Positions 16,647 to 23,892 of a stretch of 33,775 nucleotides of DNA are shown here, piece by piece (the first letter of the stretch is position 1; each line of letters begins with the position of its first letter). This DNA is from Planctomycetaceae bacterium (GTDB lineage Bacteria > Planctomycetota > Planctomycetia > Planctomycetales > Planctomycetaceae): assembly GCA_020850695.1 (NCBI GenBank), contig JADZEF010000025.1:1-33775 (forward strand). The letters run 5' to 3'. Below the pieces are notes generated by a model. It was not told the DNA's origin. It made no database searches and saw only the letters and a list, made by a program, of their open reading frames with translations. The position numbers and the translations under genes are program-made.

Positions 16647-17912
16647 ATGCCCCGCATGCGGATCATTCTGGCCTGGACGTTGTTGCTCGCTCCTGCGATG
16701 GCCTCCGCCGCACCTCCGGCGAAGCCCAAAGGGCTGGCGGTGGATGTTGTCGAGCTGAAATCGCGGCCCGTCACATTGCGGGGGCTGGTGCTGGGAAAGG
16801 ATGCGGACGCCCGCACGACGCTTGTCGCCGTTCCCCGCTGGTGGATCGAAGCGAACGCCGCGGAGTTCTACACCGAGTATCTGAAGCACGAGACGGACGC
16901 CCGCCGCACGCTTCTGACGAAACTCGTCGAACGGATCGATGCGTGGAAGGAGAGACGTGCAGACGATCGCCGGCTGCAGACCTTTCTCGACGAACAAAAG
17001 GAGCGTGCGGGGAAGGCGCTGAGGGGGAACGATGGGGACGTCGCTCCGTGCGAGTCGAAGCTGGTCCTGGTCGCCGTCCCGGATCGCGAGATCAAGCGGC
17101 ATGATCCCGCGGACCCGCAGGCGCGGCAGGTGACGCCGGTGGCGTGGGCCGAGGAATTGAAGGATGTCGAGACGCGGACCGTGACGAGTCTTCGTGACGA
17201 ATTGCAGAAGGACAAAATCGACATTGCCGCACGGATGATCGATTTGACCGAGTGGCTCCCTCCGCGACTCGATACGGCGGAACAGTGGGCGGCACGGCAG
17301 GCGATCGTCGAGTACGAATACCGCAGGCAGGCCGATTTTCAGGGGACAGGCGAAGCGTACTTCCGCACCGGCGAAGGGGCGAAGCCCCCAGCCCTTGCGG
17401 ACATCCTGAGTTCGATGTTCCAGTCGAACCTGACCGGGGGCCTGCTTGATCTGCTCGATGAGGGGCCGCGGAAACCGAAGCCAAGCGGTCCACCGAAGCC
17501 GGTCGGCACGGCGGAAAAGGAAGGGCTCGACGGCGTCCGCATCACGACGCTGGAGCAGGATCTCAACGCCCGCCGCGTGACGGTGCGGACGGAGTTCTGG
17601 GCTCGCGTGCCGTCACAGGACAAGGTCGCCGCGGCCTGGCGGCCGATTTTCCAGTGGAACGAAACGGCGGATGCGGCCAAAGCCCGGCCCGACACCGAGG
17701 CCCGCATCCGCAAGGACCCGCAGGTGAGCCGCGCGCTGGAACTGGTTTCGAGCCTGTTGCCGGGGGGAGACGGCGAAGCGGCGACCAACACCGCGATTCG
17801 CTTCGGAGCCGCGGTGATGGAAGCCCAGCAGGCGGCCGACGCGCGGTTCATCCACTTCCGTGCGGTCTATACCCGCGGGCTCGAAGGTCCGCCGCTGACA
17901 TTGCCGAAGTAG
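16647..17912 (+). CDS. Hypothetical secreted protein
   Basis: I do not recognise this 421-residue protein. ATG 16647 (or ATG 16656, three codons on) begins a clear signal peptide: a short basic start, the core IILAWTLLLAPAMA and a likely cleavage after ASA. The upstream open frame is a shadow overlapping the HAD gene. The mature protein is hydrophilic and charge-rich with a short opening beta region (VDVVELKSRPVTLRGLVLGK), then long helices rich in Arg, Lys and Glu with heptad-like spacing near residues 85-130. A Pro/Lys-rich linker (PRKPKPSGPPKP) at about 290 separates a C-terminal domain. No catalytic motif was seen. It is probably a planctomycete-restricted periplasmic protein. Confidence 0.75.
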   Translation: MPRMRIILAWTLLLAPAMASAAPPAKPKGLAVDVVELKSRPVTLRGLVLGKDADARTTLVAVPRWWIEANAAEFYTEYLKHETDARRTLLTKLVERIDAWKERRADDRRLQTFLDEQKERAGKALRGNDGDVAPCESKLVLVAVPDREIKRHDPADPQARQVTPVAWAEELKDVETRTVTSLRDELQKDKIDIAARMIDLTEWLPPRLDTAEQWAARQAIVEYEYRRQADFQGTGEAYFRTGEGAKPPALADILSSMFQSNLTGGLLDLLDEGPRKPKPSGPPKPVGTAEKEGLDGVRITTLEQDLNARRVTVRTEFWARVPSQDKVAAAWRPIFQWNETADAAKARPDTEARIRKDPQVSRALELVSSLLPGGDGEAATNTAIRFGAAVMEAQQAADARFIHFRAVYTRGLEGPPLTLPK

Positions 17913-17935
17913 AGCGCGTTACCGCTGAGCTTTCC

Positions 17936-17995
17936 GTAGTCCGGCCTTCCAAGGCCGGACGAAATCTGACACCCGGCCTTGGAAGGCCGGGCTAC
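17936..17995. repeat. Doubly palindromic repeat element, copy A
   Basis: The element runs GTAG to CTAC. Its left half contains CCGGCCTTCCAAGGCCGG (17941-17958), itself a hairpin with a two-base loop. Its right half contains CCCGGCCTTGGAAGGCCGGG (17972-17991), also a hairpin. The two halves are also complementary to each other, so the DNA or RNA can fold as two small hairpins or one long one. A second copy lies at 26087-26176. Here it follows the stop codon of the secreted protein by 23 bases. Confidence 0.75.
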
Positions 17996-18039
17996 GAGGC
18001 CAAAAACGCGACTGCAATGCGCTCCACCCGCCGCGAGAC

Positions 18040-18127
18040 GTAGCACGGGCACTCCTGCCCGTGCGCGAAGAGATACCGGACGGCTTGGAAGCCAGAAGGG
18101 ACTCACGGGCAGGAGTGCCTGTGCTAC
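18040..18127. repeat. Inverted repeat overlapping the FG-GAP gene stop codon
   Basis: GTAGCACGGGCACTCCTGCC (18040-18059, continuing to 18063) pairs with the segment 18104-18127 over 23 of 24 bases. The arms are separated by 40 bases. Each arm again contains a smaller palindrome (CACGGGC...GCCCGTG on the left). The TAG stop codon of the FG-GAP gene (18124-18126, minus strand) is part of the right arm. With copy A it fills the 211-base convergent gap, leaving little other sequence. Confidence 0.75.
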
Positions 18128-19383
18128 GGAGAACGCTTCGCTCCGCGGTTCACGTAGAGCTTGATGTTGTGCGTATTGCGGCCGCCGGCCACGATGTCGA
18201 TCGCTCCATCCCCCGTGAGATCCGCTGCGGCGATATCTTCCGTCGCCATGCCGCCGTCGTCGAGGACGTGCTTGGTCCACTTGTCTTCGCTGGGCAACTC
18301 GCAGCGGTAGACATAGACGCCCGGTCCTTTGACCGTTCCAGGCCCCGGATCGGAATGGCCAACGATCACCTCGTCGTTGCCGTCTCCGTCGAGGTCGGCG
18401 CACCAGATCGCGTGCCCGCGCTTGAGCTTGTCGTCCAGCAGGACGCGCTTCCACGCGGCCGGCTTCGTGGCGTCCTCATCGGCCGTCAGGGCGCGTGGTC
18501 CGATGTAGACGACGGCCGCTTCGCCGTGCATCGGCTCGACGGTGGCGATCAGACGTTTTCCGCTCTTGAACGTTCCCGTCTTGATCTCTCCCGCTCCCTG
18601 GGCTTCCGGCTTCTCGCCGCTGGCGCCGCGGGCCAGCGGCAGCCGCGACCACTTGTCGCCGTCGCGGCGGATGACGCTCACCCCTTCCTGGCTGGCGGTC
18701 AGCGTGTCGACCGACTTGTTTCCGTCGAAGTCGATGTGCCAGTGGTTGTGCATGCGGTTGAGCGTGGCATCGAGCACCGTGGGCGGCCACCGCCCGGAGC
18801 GCGGATTGACGGGGATCTCGTAGGCCGTCAGCCGCACGCCGTCCCCCCTCGTCTTGTTGAGGGGCGAGATGACGAGTTGCGGCTTCCCCTTGCCGAGGAC
18901 GTCGGCGAACCGCAGGCGGTGCAGCCAGACTTCCTTGTCGATGAAGTGGACAGACCACTTGTCGTCGAGCGACTTGCCGCGGGTCAGCCACTGCAGCGTG
19001 CCGATCTTCGTCCAGCCGGCCCCGAGGGCGAAGTCGACCTTGCCGTCGCCGTCGATATCGTGGGCCGCGATGCAGACGTTATCGCGGTCGCTCTGGTCCT
19101 CGATGATGACGTGCTTCTTCCACTCCCCGTCGGGCTTCTCGGGCTGGCCGTACCACAGGACGCGATTCTCGGTGACTGCCACGATGTCCTGCCGTCCGTC
19201 GCCGTCGACGTCGGCCAAGGTCACCGCATAGCAGATGTTGCCGCACATCGGATCGATGACGCGGGTCTCGAATGCGGGGAAATCGGCGGCGGCCAGCGGT
19301 CTGCCAACGGTTGCCGCCAGCAGGAAAAGACCAGCAACCGTAACACATTGAGCGGAGAGTGGACGTGCAGATCGATTCGGCAT
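18124..19383 (-). CDS. Secreted FG-GAP/VCBS repeat protein
   Basis: The 419-residue protein has a signal peptide (positive start, hydrophobic core FLLAATVG, cleavage near AAA) and then a beta-propeller of FG-GAP type. Calcium-binding blade loops of the pattern DxDGDGxxD are visible at 58-66 (DVDGDGRQD) and 108-116 (DIDGDGKVD), and later as DLDGDGNDE and DLTGDGAID. Such propellers act as extracellular binding or scaffolding domains. In planctomycetes they often stand alone next to carbohydrate-active or dehydrogenase genes. No catalytic domain is attached. ATG 19383 is chosen because it starts the signal peptide: an upstream in-frame extension runs through a repeat element and is not credible. 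The stop codon comes from an inverted repeat. Confidence 0.88.
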   Translation of the reverse strand: MPNRSARPLSAQCVTVAGLFLLAATVGRPLAAADFPAFETRVIDPMCGNICYAVTLADVDGDGRQDIVAVTENRVLWYGQPEKPDGEWKKHVIIEDQSDRDNVCIAAHDIDGDGKVDFALGAGWTKIGTLQWLTRGKSLDDKWSVHFIDKEVWLHRLRFADVLGKGKPQLVISPLNKTRGDGVRLTAYEIPVNPRSGRWPPTVLDATLNRMHNHWHIDFDGNKSVDTLTASQEGVSVIRRDGDKWSRLPLARGASGEKPEAQGAGEIKTGTFKSGKRLIATVEPMHGEAAVVYIGPRALTADEDATKPAAWKRVLLDDKLKRGHAIWCADLDGDGNDEVIVGHSDPGPGTVKGPGVYVYRCELPSEDKWTKHVLDDGGMATEDIAAADLTGDGAIDIVAGGRNTHNIKLYVNRGAKRSP

Positions 19384-19460
19384 GGAAGTGCTCCGAAGGG
19401 CGTCCGGCGATTTCGGCACTCGACGTTTGCTGGTGACGGTTGTTCGCCACGTGAGGCGCT

Positions 19461-19635
19461 GGAGAGAGAAAACTGGCCCGCGAATGACGCGAATCAGCGC
19501 GAATGAAGAAGAAGATATTGTCTTCGCACGCGTGAGATTCGCCGCAACCAGAAGTTTTGCCTGGCTCCGGATTTCCATTGGCGTTTTGCCTTTATTCGCG
19601 CTGACTCGCGTCATTCGCGGGCAAAGTCTTCTCTC
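19461..19635. repeat. Long-armed intergenic inverted repeat (element 3)
   Basis: The core arms 19477-19504 (CCCGCGAATGACGCGAATCA and onward) and 19594-19621 are complementary at 27 of 28 bases, and the pairing continues outward with mismatches (GAGAGAAAACTGG against the complement of the sequence to 19635). The loop is about 90 bases. The arms are variants of the words GCGAATGAC and GCGAATCA. It lies 80 bases upstream of the FG-GAP start and takes up much of the 470-base gap 19384-19853, whose remaining part holds the two hairpins and the tandem repeat listed separately. Confidence 0.8.
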
Positions 19636-19704
19636 ACGTTCCTTCAAGAAGGCAGATCGGCCCTCTGGCAGGCGAGATGCGCCCTATCGAAGTCTCGCTT
19701 GACA

Positions 19705-19738
19705 GCACCCAGGGTGCAGCTCTGGGCACGCTGGGTGC
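19705..19738. repeat. Inverted repeat with GCACCCAG arms
   Basis: GCACCCAG (19705-19712) pairs with CTGGGTGC (19731-19738). Additional GGGTGC and GGGCAC words inside allow alternative pairings. It lies between element 3 and the hairpin below, in non-coding sequence. Confidence 0.5.
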
Positions 19739-19778
19739 CGAAGCAGGCGACTTGGTAATTTTTGAGCCGTCTGCTCCG

Positions 19779-19812
19779 GCACCCCGGCTGCTCAGAGCCG
19801 CAGCCGGGGTGC
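19779..19812 (-). terminator. Strong hairpin downstream of the sugar dehydrogenase fusion gene
   Basis: GCACCCCGGCTG (19779-19790) pairs perfectly with CAGCCGGGGTGC (19801-19812), a 12-base stem with a ten-base loop, 42 bases past the stop codon on the minus strand. No T-run follows closely. It likely marks the transcript end, though its sequence style resembles the neighbouring repeats. Confidence 0.45.
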
Positions 19813-19828
19813 GAGAGGGGAACTCTCC

Positions 19829-19854
19829 GAGGATGTCCCGTGAGGATGTCCCGT
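19829..19854. repeat. Exact tandem duplication of 13 bases at a stop codon
   Basis: GAGGATGTCCCGT occurs twice in direct tandem (19829-19841 and 19842-19854). The second copy touches the last base of the stop codon of the minus-strand gene. This looks like a recent slippage duplication. Confidence 0.8.
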
Positions 19855-21797
19855 CACTCGGCCGCGACGAACTTGAAAACGCCCTTCCCCGCCTGGGACG
19901 GCGTGGTGACGTACATCTCGCCGTCCTCATCTTCGCCGAACGCCATCACGGGCAGGCCGTTCCAGGGGATGCTCATGTTCTGGATGACCTTGCCCGCCTT
20001 CGTGTCGTACTTCAGTCCCCAGATCTTGCCGGTGACGAAGTCGCCGTAGAGATAATGCCCTTCGAGTTCCGGGATCGCCTTGCCGCGATAGACGCTGCCG
20101 CCGGTAATCGACTTGCCGAGGCGGTGGTCGTATTCCCAGATCGGGTCGAGCCCCTTCACCTTCTCCGAGCCTTTCACGTTGCCGAAGGGGTGCGTCCCTT
20201 CCCAAGCGCTCCAGCCGTAGTTGCCCCCCTTCTTGACGATGTCGATCTCTTCCCAGAGATCCTGGCCGACGTCGGCGAGCCACAGGTCGCCCGTCTTGCG
20301 GTCGAACGCGACGCGCCACGGATTGCGGAAACCGTAGGCATAGGTCTCTGGCGGGACGTCCTTTTCGTTGAGGAACGGGTTGTCCTTCGGCACCGCGTAC
20401 TTCTTGCCCTGGTCGTGGTGATCGACATCGATGCGGAACATGGCGCCGAGGAAGTTCGGACCGCGGGCCTGACCTTGATAGGTCGGGTCGTTGCGTCCGC
20501 CGCCGTCCCCCATGCCGATGTAAAGGAGACCGTCCGGCCCGAAGGCCATCGGTCCGCCGTTGTGGTTGGCGAAGGGCTGCTTGATGGTGAGCAGGATCTC
20601 TTCGCTGTCCGGGTCGGCCTTGTCGGGGTCGGTCTTCGAGACCTTGAACCGAGACAGGTACATCGTCCGCTGGCTCGACTCGGTGTTGTAGATCAGGAAG
20701 AACTGGCCGTTCTCCTTGAACTTGGGATGGAAGGCGAAGCCGAGGAGGCCTTCCTCGTCGTCGAGCTTGAACTGGTGCGTGCGGGCGCGGAAGTCGGCGA
20801 ACAGTTTCGCCTTCTTCGTGCCACCTTTCGGAACGACATGGATCATGCCGCTCTGGTCGACGAAGAAGAGGCGGTGCGTGCCGTCCCCCGCATGCGTCAC
20901 ATGGATCGGACGGAGCGGCGGGTTCGGCAGGCCGTTGTCGTTGACCGGAGTCCAGCCTTCCCACTCGATGTCGGTGAAGGCGGGGACCGCCTTGACCTTC
21001 AGCGTGCCGTCGACCGGCTCGGGGGCTTTGCCGTCCGGTGTCAGTTCGCGGACCTTGATGTTGCGGAACGAGACCAGGTTGCCGTGATCCTGCAGGCTGA
21101 TGTGCCCCTTGGTCGGCTTGCCGAACTTCGGCATCTTGGCGAACTTGCTCTTCGCGACGCGGGCGTTCCAGTCGTCGCTCCCTTTGACGAAGTAGTAATA
21201 GCTGACGCCGTTGACGCAGACTTCCCCCTGCTTGTTGTCGACGCGGAGATAGAGCTGGTTCCACTCTCCGGCCGGGCGGGTCGCGTCATCGACGTCGATT
21301 CCCTTGAAGCCGACCTGGGCTTCGAACTTCTTCGCCCACTCCGGCTTCATCGGTTGGTAGAGCTGGTAGAGCCAGCCCGCCTTCTGCGGGTCGTGCCCGT
21401 CGACGTTGTCCTGGATCTGCACCTCGGGACCCGTCATCCAGGGAGTGGCCTCGTCTTCGGTGACGTGGAACATCAGCCCGCTGTTTCCCCCCTTCGAGAT
21501 CTTGTAGTCGAGCTGCAGTTCGAAGTGCTCGAACTGGCCGGTTGTGACGATGTCCCCGGCACCGCTCCCCTTCCGCGTCAGCGCTCCGTCCTCGACGACC
21601 CAGCCTTCGTTGATTTTGTCTTTCCTGTAATTGCGCCAACCCTCGGCGGACTTGCCGTCGAACAGGAGTTTCCAACCCGCCCGTTGCTCCGCGTCGGTCA
21701 ACTGGTTGACTGGAACCTCTCCGCGGGCCGGAATTGGAAGGAACAGCGCGACCAGGGGCAGCGTCATCAACAGGCGAGCGCTCGGCGAGGACGTCAT
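19854..21797 (-). CDS. DUF1080 domain fused to a PQQ-type sugar dehydrogenase
   Basis: The 647-residue protein has a signal peptide (residues 1 to about 26). A DUF1080/3-keto-disaccharide hydrolase domain follows at about 40-252, with FDGKS near 46-50, the signature GGNSGLMFHV (103-112), EVQIQDN and the closing GHISLQDHGN...FRNIKVREL. From about 290 to the end comes a soluble glucose/sorbosone dehydrogenase-type beta-propeller, with EEGLLGFAFHPKF (348-360), HNGGPMAFGPDGLLYIGMGDGGG, DNPF and GQDLWEEID. Propellers of this type bind pyrroloquinoline quinone and oxidise sugars. DUF1080 domains resemble concanavalin-like glucanases and include 3-keto-glycoside hydrolases. Joining the two suggests that a glycan is bound or cleaved and its sugar oxidised outside the cytoplasm. 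No cytochrome domain is attached, so the electron acceptor is unknown. The start is set by the signal peptide. Confidence 0.92.
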   Translation of the reverse strand: MTSSPSARLLMTLPLVALFLPIPARGEVPVNQLTDAEQRAGWKLLFDGKSAEGWRNYRKDKINEGWVVEDGALTRKGSGAGDIVTTGQFEHFELQLDYKISKGGNSGLMFHVTEDEATPWMTGPEVQIQDNVDGHDPQKAGWLYQLYQPMKPEWAKKFEAQVGFKGIDVDDATRPAGEWNQLYLRVDNKQGEVCVNGVSYYYFVKGSDDWNARVAKSKFAKMPKFGKPTKGHISLQDHGNLVSFRNIKVRELTPDGKAPEPVDGTLKVKAVPAFTDIEWEGWTPVNDNGLPNPPLRPIHVTHAGDGTHRLFFVDQSGMIHVVPKGGTKKAKLFADFRARTHQFKLDDEEGLLGFAFHPKFKENGQFFLIYNTESSQRTMYLSRFKVSKTDPDKADPDSEEILLTIKQPFANHNGGPMAFGPDGLLYIGMGDGGGRNDPTYQGQARGPNFLGAMFRIDVDHHDQGKKYAVPKDNPFLNEKDVPPETYAYGFRNPWRVAFDRKTGDLWLADVGQDLWEEIDIVKKGGNYGWSAWEGTHPFGNVKGSEKVKGLDPIWEYDHRLGKSITGGSVYRGKAIPELEGHYLYGDFVTGKIWGLKYDTKAGKVIQNMSIPWNGLPVMAFGEDEDGEMYVTTPSQAGKGVFKFVAAE

Positions 21798-22467
21798 GCG
21801 AAGGAACTCTCGACAGGGAAGAGAGAGAAAATGGGACCGGTCAACGCTCGACCTTCGAGATCGCGGCGATCACGATCCCAGGAGCCGGGCGATCCGCACA
21901 TATAGCATGACGGCAGCAGCTTTCGGATTCAACGACTTCGATGCCTCACAACCCGATGGCAGGGGGCACTTGAAGACGGTCCGTAGAGCCTCAAACTCGA
22001 ATCCCAGGGAGATGGCGCGAGAGCGTTCGATGATCTCGTCGCGGCAACTTCGGGAGGCTTTGGCGATGTGGTTCCCGCTCATTCACACCATTCACACGTT
22101 TTGAGGTGAATCCCGTGTGTCTTTTGCGTGACATCCGCAGGAGAGCACCGCCTTTTGCAGCAGCGTGATCTCGTCGAATTTCAGTTGGAAATATCGCGTG
22201 GTGGCAAGTAAAACACACGAAATATGACATCTTCTGGACAGACGCTCTTAAATCTCGAAACTTTTTTGGGATGGCGACAAATACTCTGTAGGCTCCTCCG
22301 AGAAACCACATAGGGAATTGAGAGAGTTCTTTACGACGCCAGTTTTCAACGATCCCGCTTTCGATGTTGTCAGGAGTATCCTGTGAGCGTCGTGTCGTGA
22401 TACACCTCTAGTCAGAGATCTCCATCTCCATCGCCCCATTCTGGCTCCCCGGGAGGAAGCAGAGCAC
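21798..22467. other. Long non-coding region upstream of the response regulator
   Basis: These 670 bases separate two divergent genes and hold no supportable gene. The part from about 22080 to 22440 is clearly richer in A and T than the rest of the window, as expected for a promoter region or an untranslated RNA. A good ribosome binding site (GGGAGGAAG) ends it, ten bases or so before the response regulator ATG. I found no sigma-54 site and no long hairpin. Small open frames on the minus strand here lack coding character. Confidence 0.5.
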
Positions 22468-23124
22468 ATGTCGCAAGAGACCGCTCCCGTCGCCTACGTG
22501 ATTGACGACGATCCCCCTGTGTGTGAATCGATCGTCGCCCTCCTCGACTCGGTGGACATTACGTCACGTATATTCGGTTCGGCACAAGAGTTTCTTTCAG
22601 TTTACGACCGCAGCCAACCTGGGTGCCTGGTCCTGGACGTCCGACTCAAGGGGATGAGCGGCCTGGAACTTCAAGAGCGGCTGCGCGGGGACGGCTTGAC
22701 GATGCCGGTCATCATGATGAGTTCCCATAAGGATGTCCCGACGGCGGTGCGCGCCATGAAGGGAGGCGCCCTCGACTTTCTCATCAAGCCCGTGGACGAC
22801 CAGGTGCTCATCGAGCATGTCCAGGCGGCCATCGAATTGGACGTGCAGCGCCGGCGCGATGAAATGCAGGTTCGCGAGATCCGCGAACGGTATGAGTCGT
22901 TGACCGACCGGGAGATGGAAGTGATGGACGTGGTGGTGGTCGGAGCCACCAGCAAGAAAACCGGCGGCAAGCTCGGCATCACGCACAAGACCGTCGACGC
23001 CCACCGCGCCAAGATCATGAAGAAGATGCAGGCGAACTCGGTCGCGCATCTCATCTACCTGGCGCACATTCTGAAGCTCGACGTCCTCAAGAACATTCCG
23101 CCAGGAGCGGGCTTCGAGGACTGA
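22468..23124 (+). CDS. FixJ-type response regulator
   Basis: This 218-residue protein has an N-terminal receiver domain (about residues 7-120) with the acidic pocket VIDDDP (12-16), phosphoacceptor Asp57 in LVLDVRLKGMSG and Lys107 in FLIKPVDD. A short linker leads to a LuxR-type helix-turn-helix (about 142-200: LTDREMEVM, then LGITHKTVDAHRAKIMKKM). FixJ-like regulators switch on transcription when phosphorylated by a partner histidine kinase. No kinase gene is near, so it is an orphan in this window. The recognition helix carries an unusual KKTGGKLGITHKT in place of the common NKEIAxxLxIS, which may alter DNA specificity. The ribosome binding site GGGAGGAAG supports the ATG at 22468. The gene converges on the Gly-zipper lipoprotein with only 24 bases between stops. 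Confidence 0.93.
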   Translation: MSQETAPVAYVIDDDPPVCESIVALLDSVDITSRIFGSAQEFLSVYDRSQPGCLVLDVRLKGMSGLELQERLRGDGLTMPVIMMSSHKDVPTAVRAMKGGALDFLIKPVDDQVLIEHVQAAIELDVQRRRDEMQVREIRERYESLTDREMEVMDVVVVGATSKKTGGKLGITHKTVDAHRAKIMKKMQANSVAHLIYLAHILKLDVLKNIPPGAGFED

Positions 23125-23148
23125 TGGGGGCGGATTGCGGTGACCGCG

Positions 23149-23754
23149 TCACCATCGACGCCGGTGCCGGCGCGGATGGACGTGAATTGGTCGCGGAGCG
23201 ACGACGACACCGACTCCCACGGGGGGCGGCGGCACGACGACCATGTGAGGCGGGTCGACAATCGGGGGAGGCGGGGCCGCTCCGTTCTGCTGAACGGCCA
23301 GCAGCACGCGGTCGCTCACGCCGCTCGACTTCAGGCTGATCATGGCGTCGGGGCTCAGGTCGAAGCGGCCGCCGCGGCTGTGCATCGTCCCGATGATGAC
23401 ATCGTCGCTGATCCCGCTTTGCGTCATGCGGACCAGGTCGTAGTTGGTCATCATGTTGCGGTTCTGCTCGACGAGCTGCGCGTGGTAGAGGGCCGCATCA
23501 CGCTCTTCCCGCGCGTCTTCCGCGTTACCGATCAGTCCGCCGGCGAAGGCGCCGGTGGCCGCGCCGATCAGCGCGCCCGTCCCGGTGTGGCCCGACTGGT
23601 GGCCGATGATCCCCCCTGCCAGCGCGCCGAGGCCGGCGCCGTTTCCCATGCCGGCCGCCGTGTGATTCGGGGCGTAGCAGCCTGCCAGCAACAAAGGGAG
23701 CGGCGCGAGAGCGAGCGACTGGATCCACCGACGCGGGACGATCATCCGAAGCAT
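23149..23754 (-). CDS. Glycine-zipper lipoprotein
   Basis: This 201-residue protein has a lipoprotein signal ending in LLLAGC with the lipid-bearing Cys26. Next come glycine-zipper repeats (GAGLGALAGGIIG, then GTGALIGAATGAFAGGLIG at about residues 39-76), two membrane-inserting helices typical of the 17-kDa antigen/SlyB/OmpA-linker type of outer-membrane lipoproteins. A mid domain (about 80-155) is helical, with a repeat-like SGISDDVIIGTM and SGVSDRVLLAV. The C-terminus is Pro/Val-rich and ends in a basic run (HPRRHRRRW). It probably sits in the outer membrane and may help envelope stability. The start could be the ATG at 23745 (residue 4), which has AGGAG ten bases upstream, whereas ATG 23754 has that sequence almost touching it. 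Confidence 0.82.
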   Translation of the reverse strand: MLRMIVPRRWIQSLALAPLPLLLAGCYAPNHTAAGMGNGAGLGALAGGIIGHQSGHTGTGALIGAATGAFAGGLIGNAEDAREERDAALYHAQLVEQNRNMMTNYDLVRMTQSGISDDVIIGTMHSRGGRFDLSPDAMISLKSSGVSDRVLLAVQQNGAAPPPPIVDPPHMVVVPPPPVGVGVVVAPRPIHVHPRRHRRRW

Positions 23755-23892
23755 TCTCCTGGCAGCCCACCCGCACGAAGGGGCGGAGTTCTACCGAGAG
23801 CTGCCGAATGCCTCCAGATCAGGATGCCACGTCTACTGCACGTATGGATATTTTTTCAGGGCATTTTGACCGGCAGTTCAGGGCGGACCCGC

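Noticed and set aside
19677..21905. A 742-residue plus-strand open frame opposite the DUF1080 fusion
   Set aside because: Antisense shadow. The minus strand has a signal peptide and full domain motifs, and the plus frame runs through non-coding repeats.
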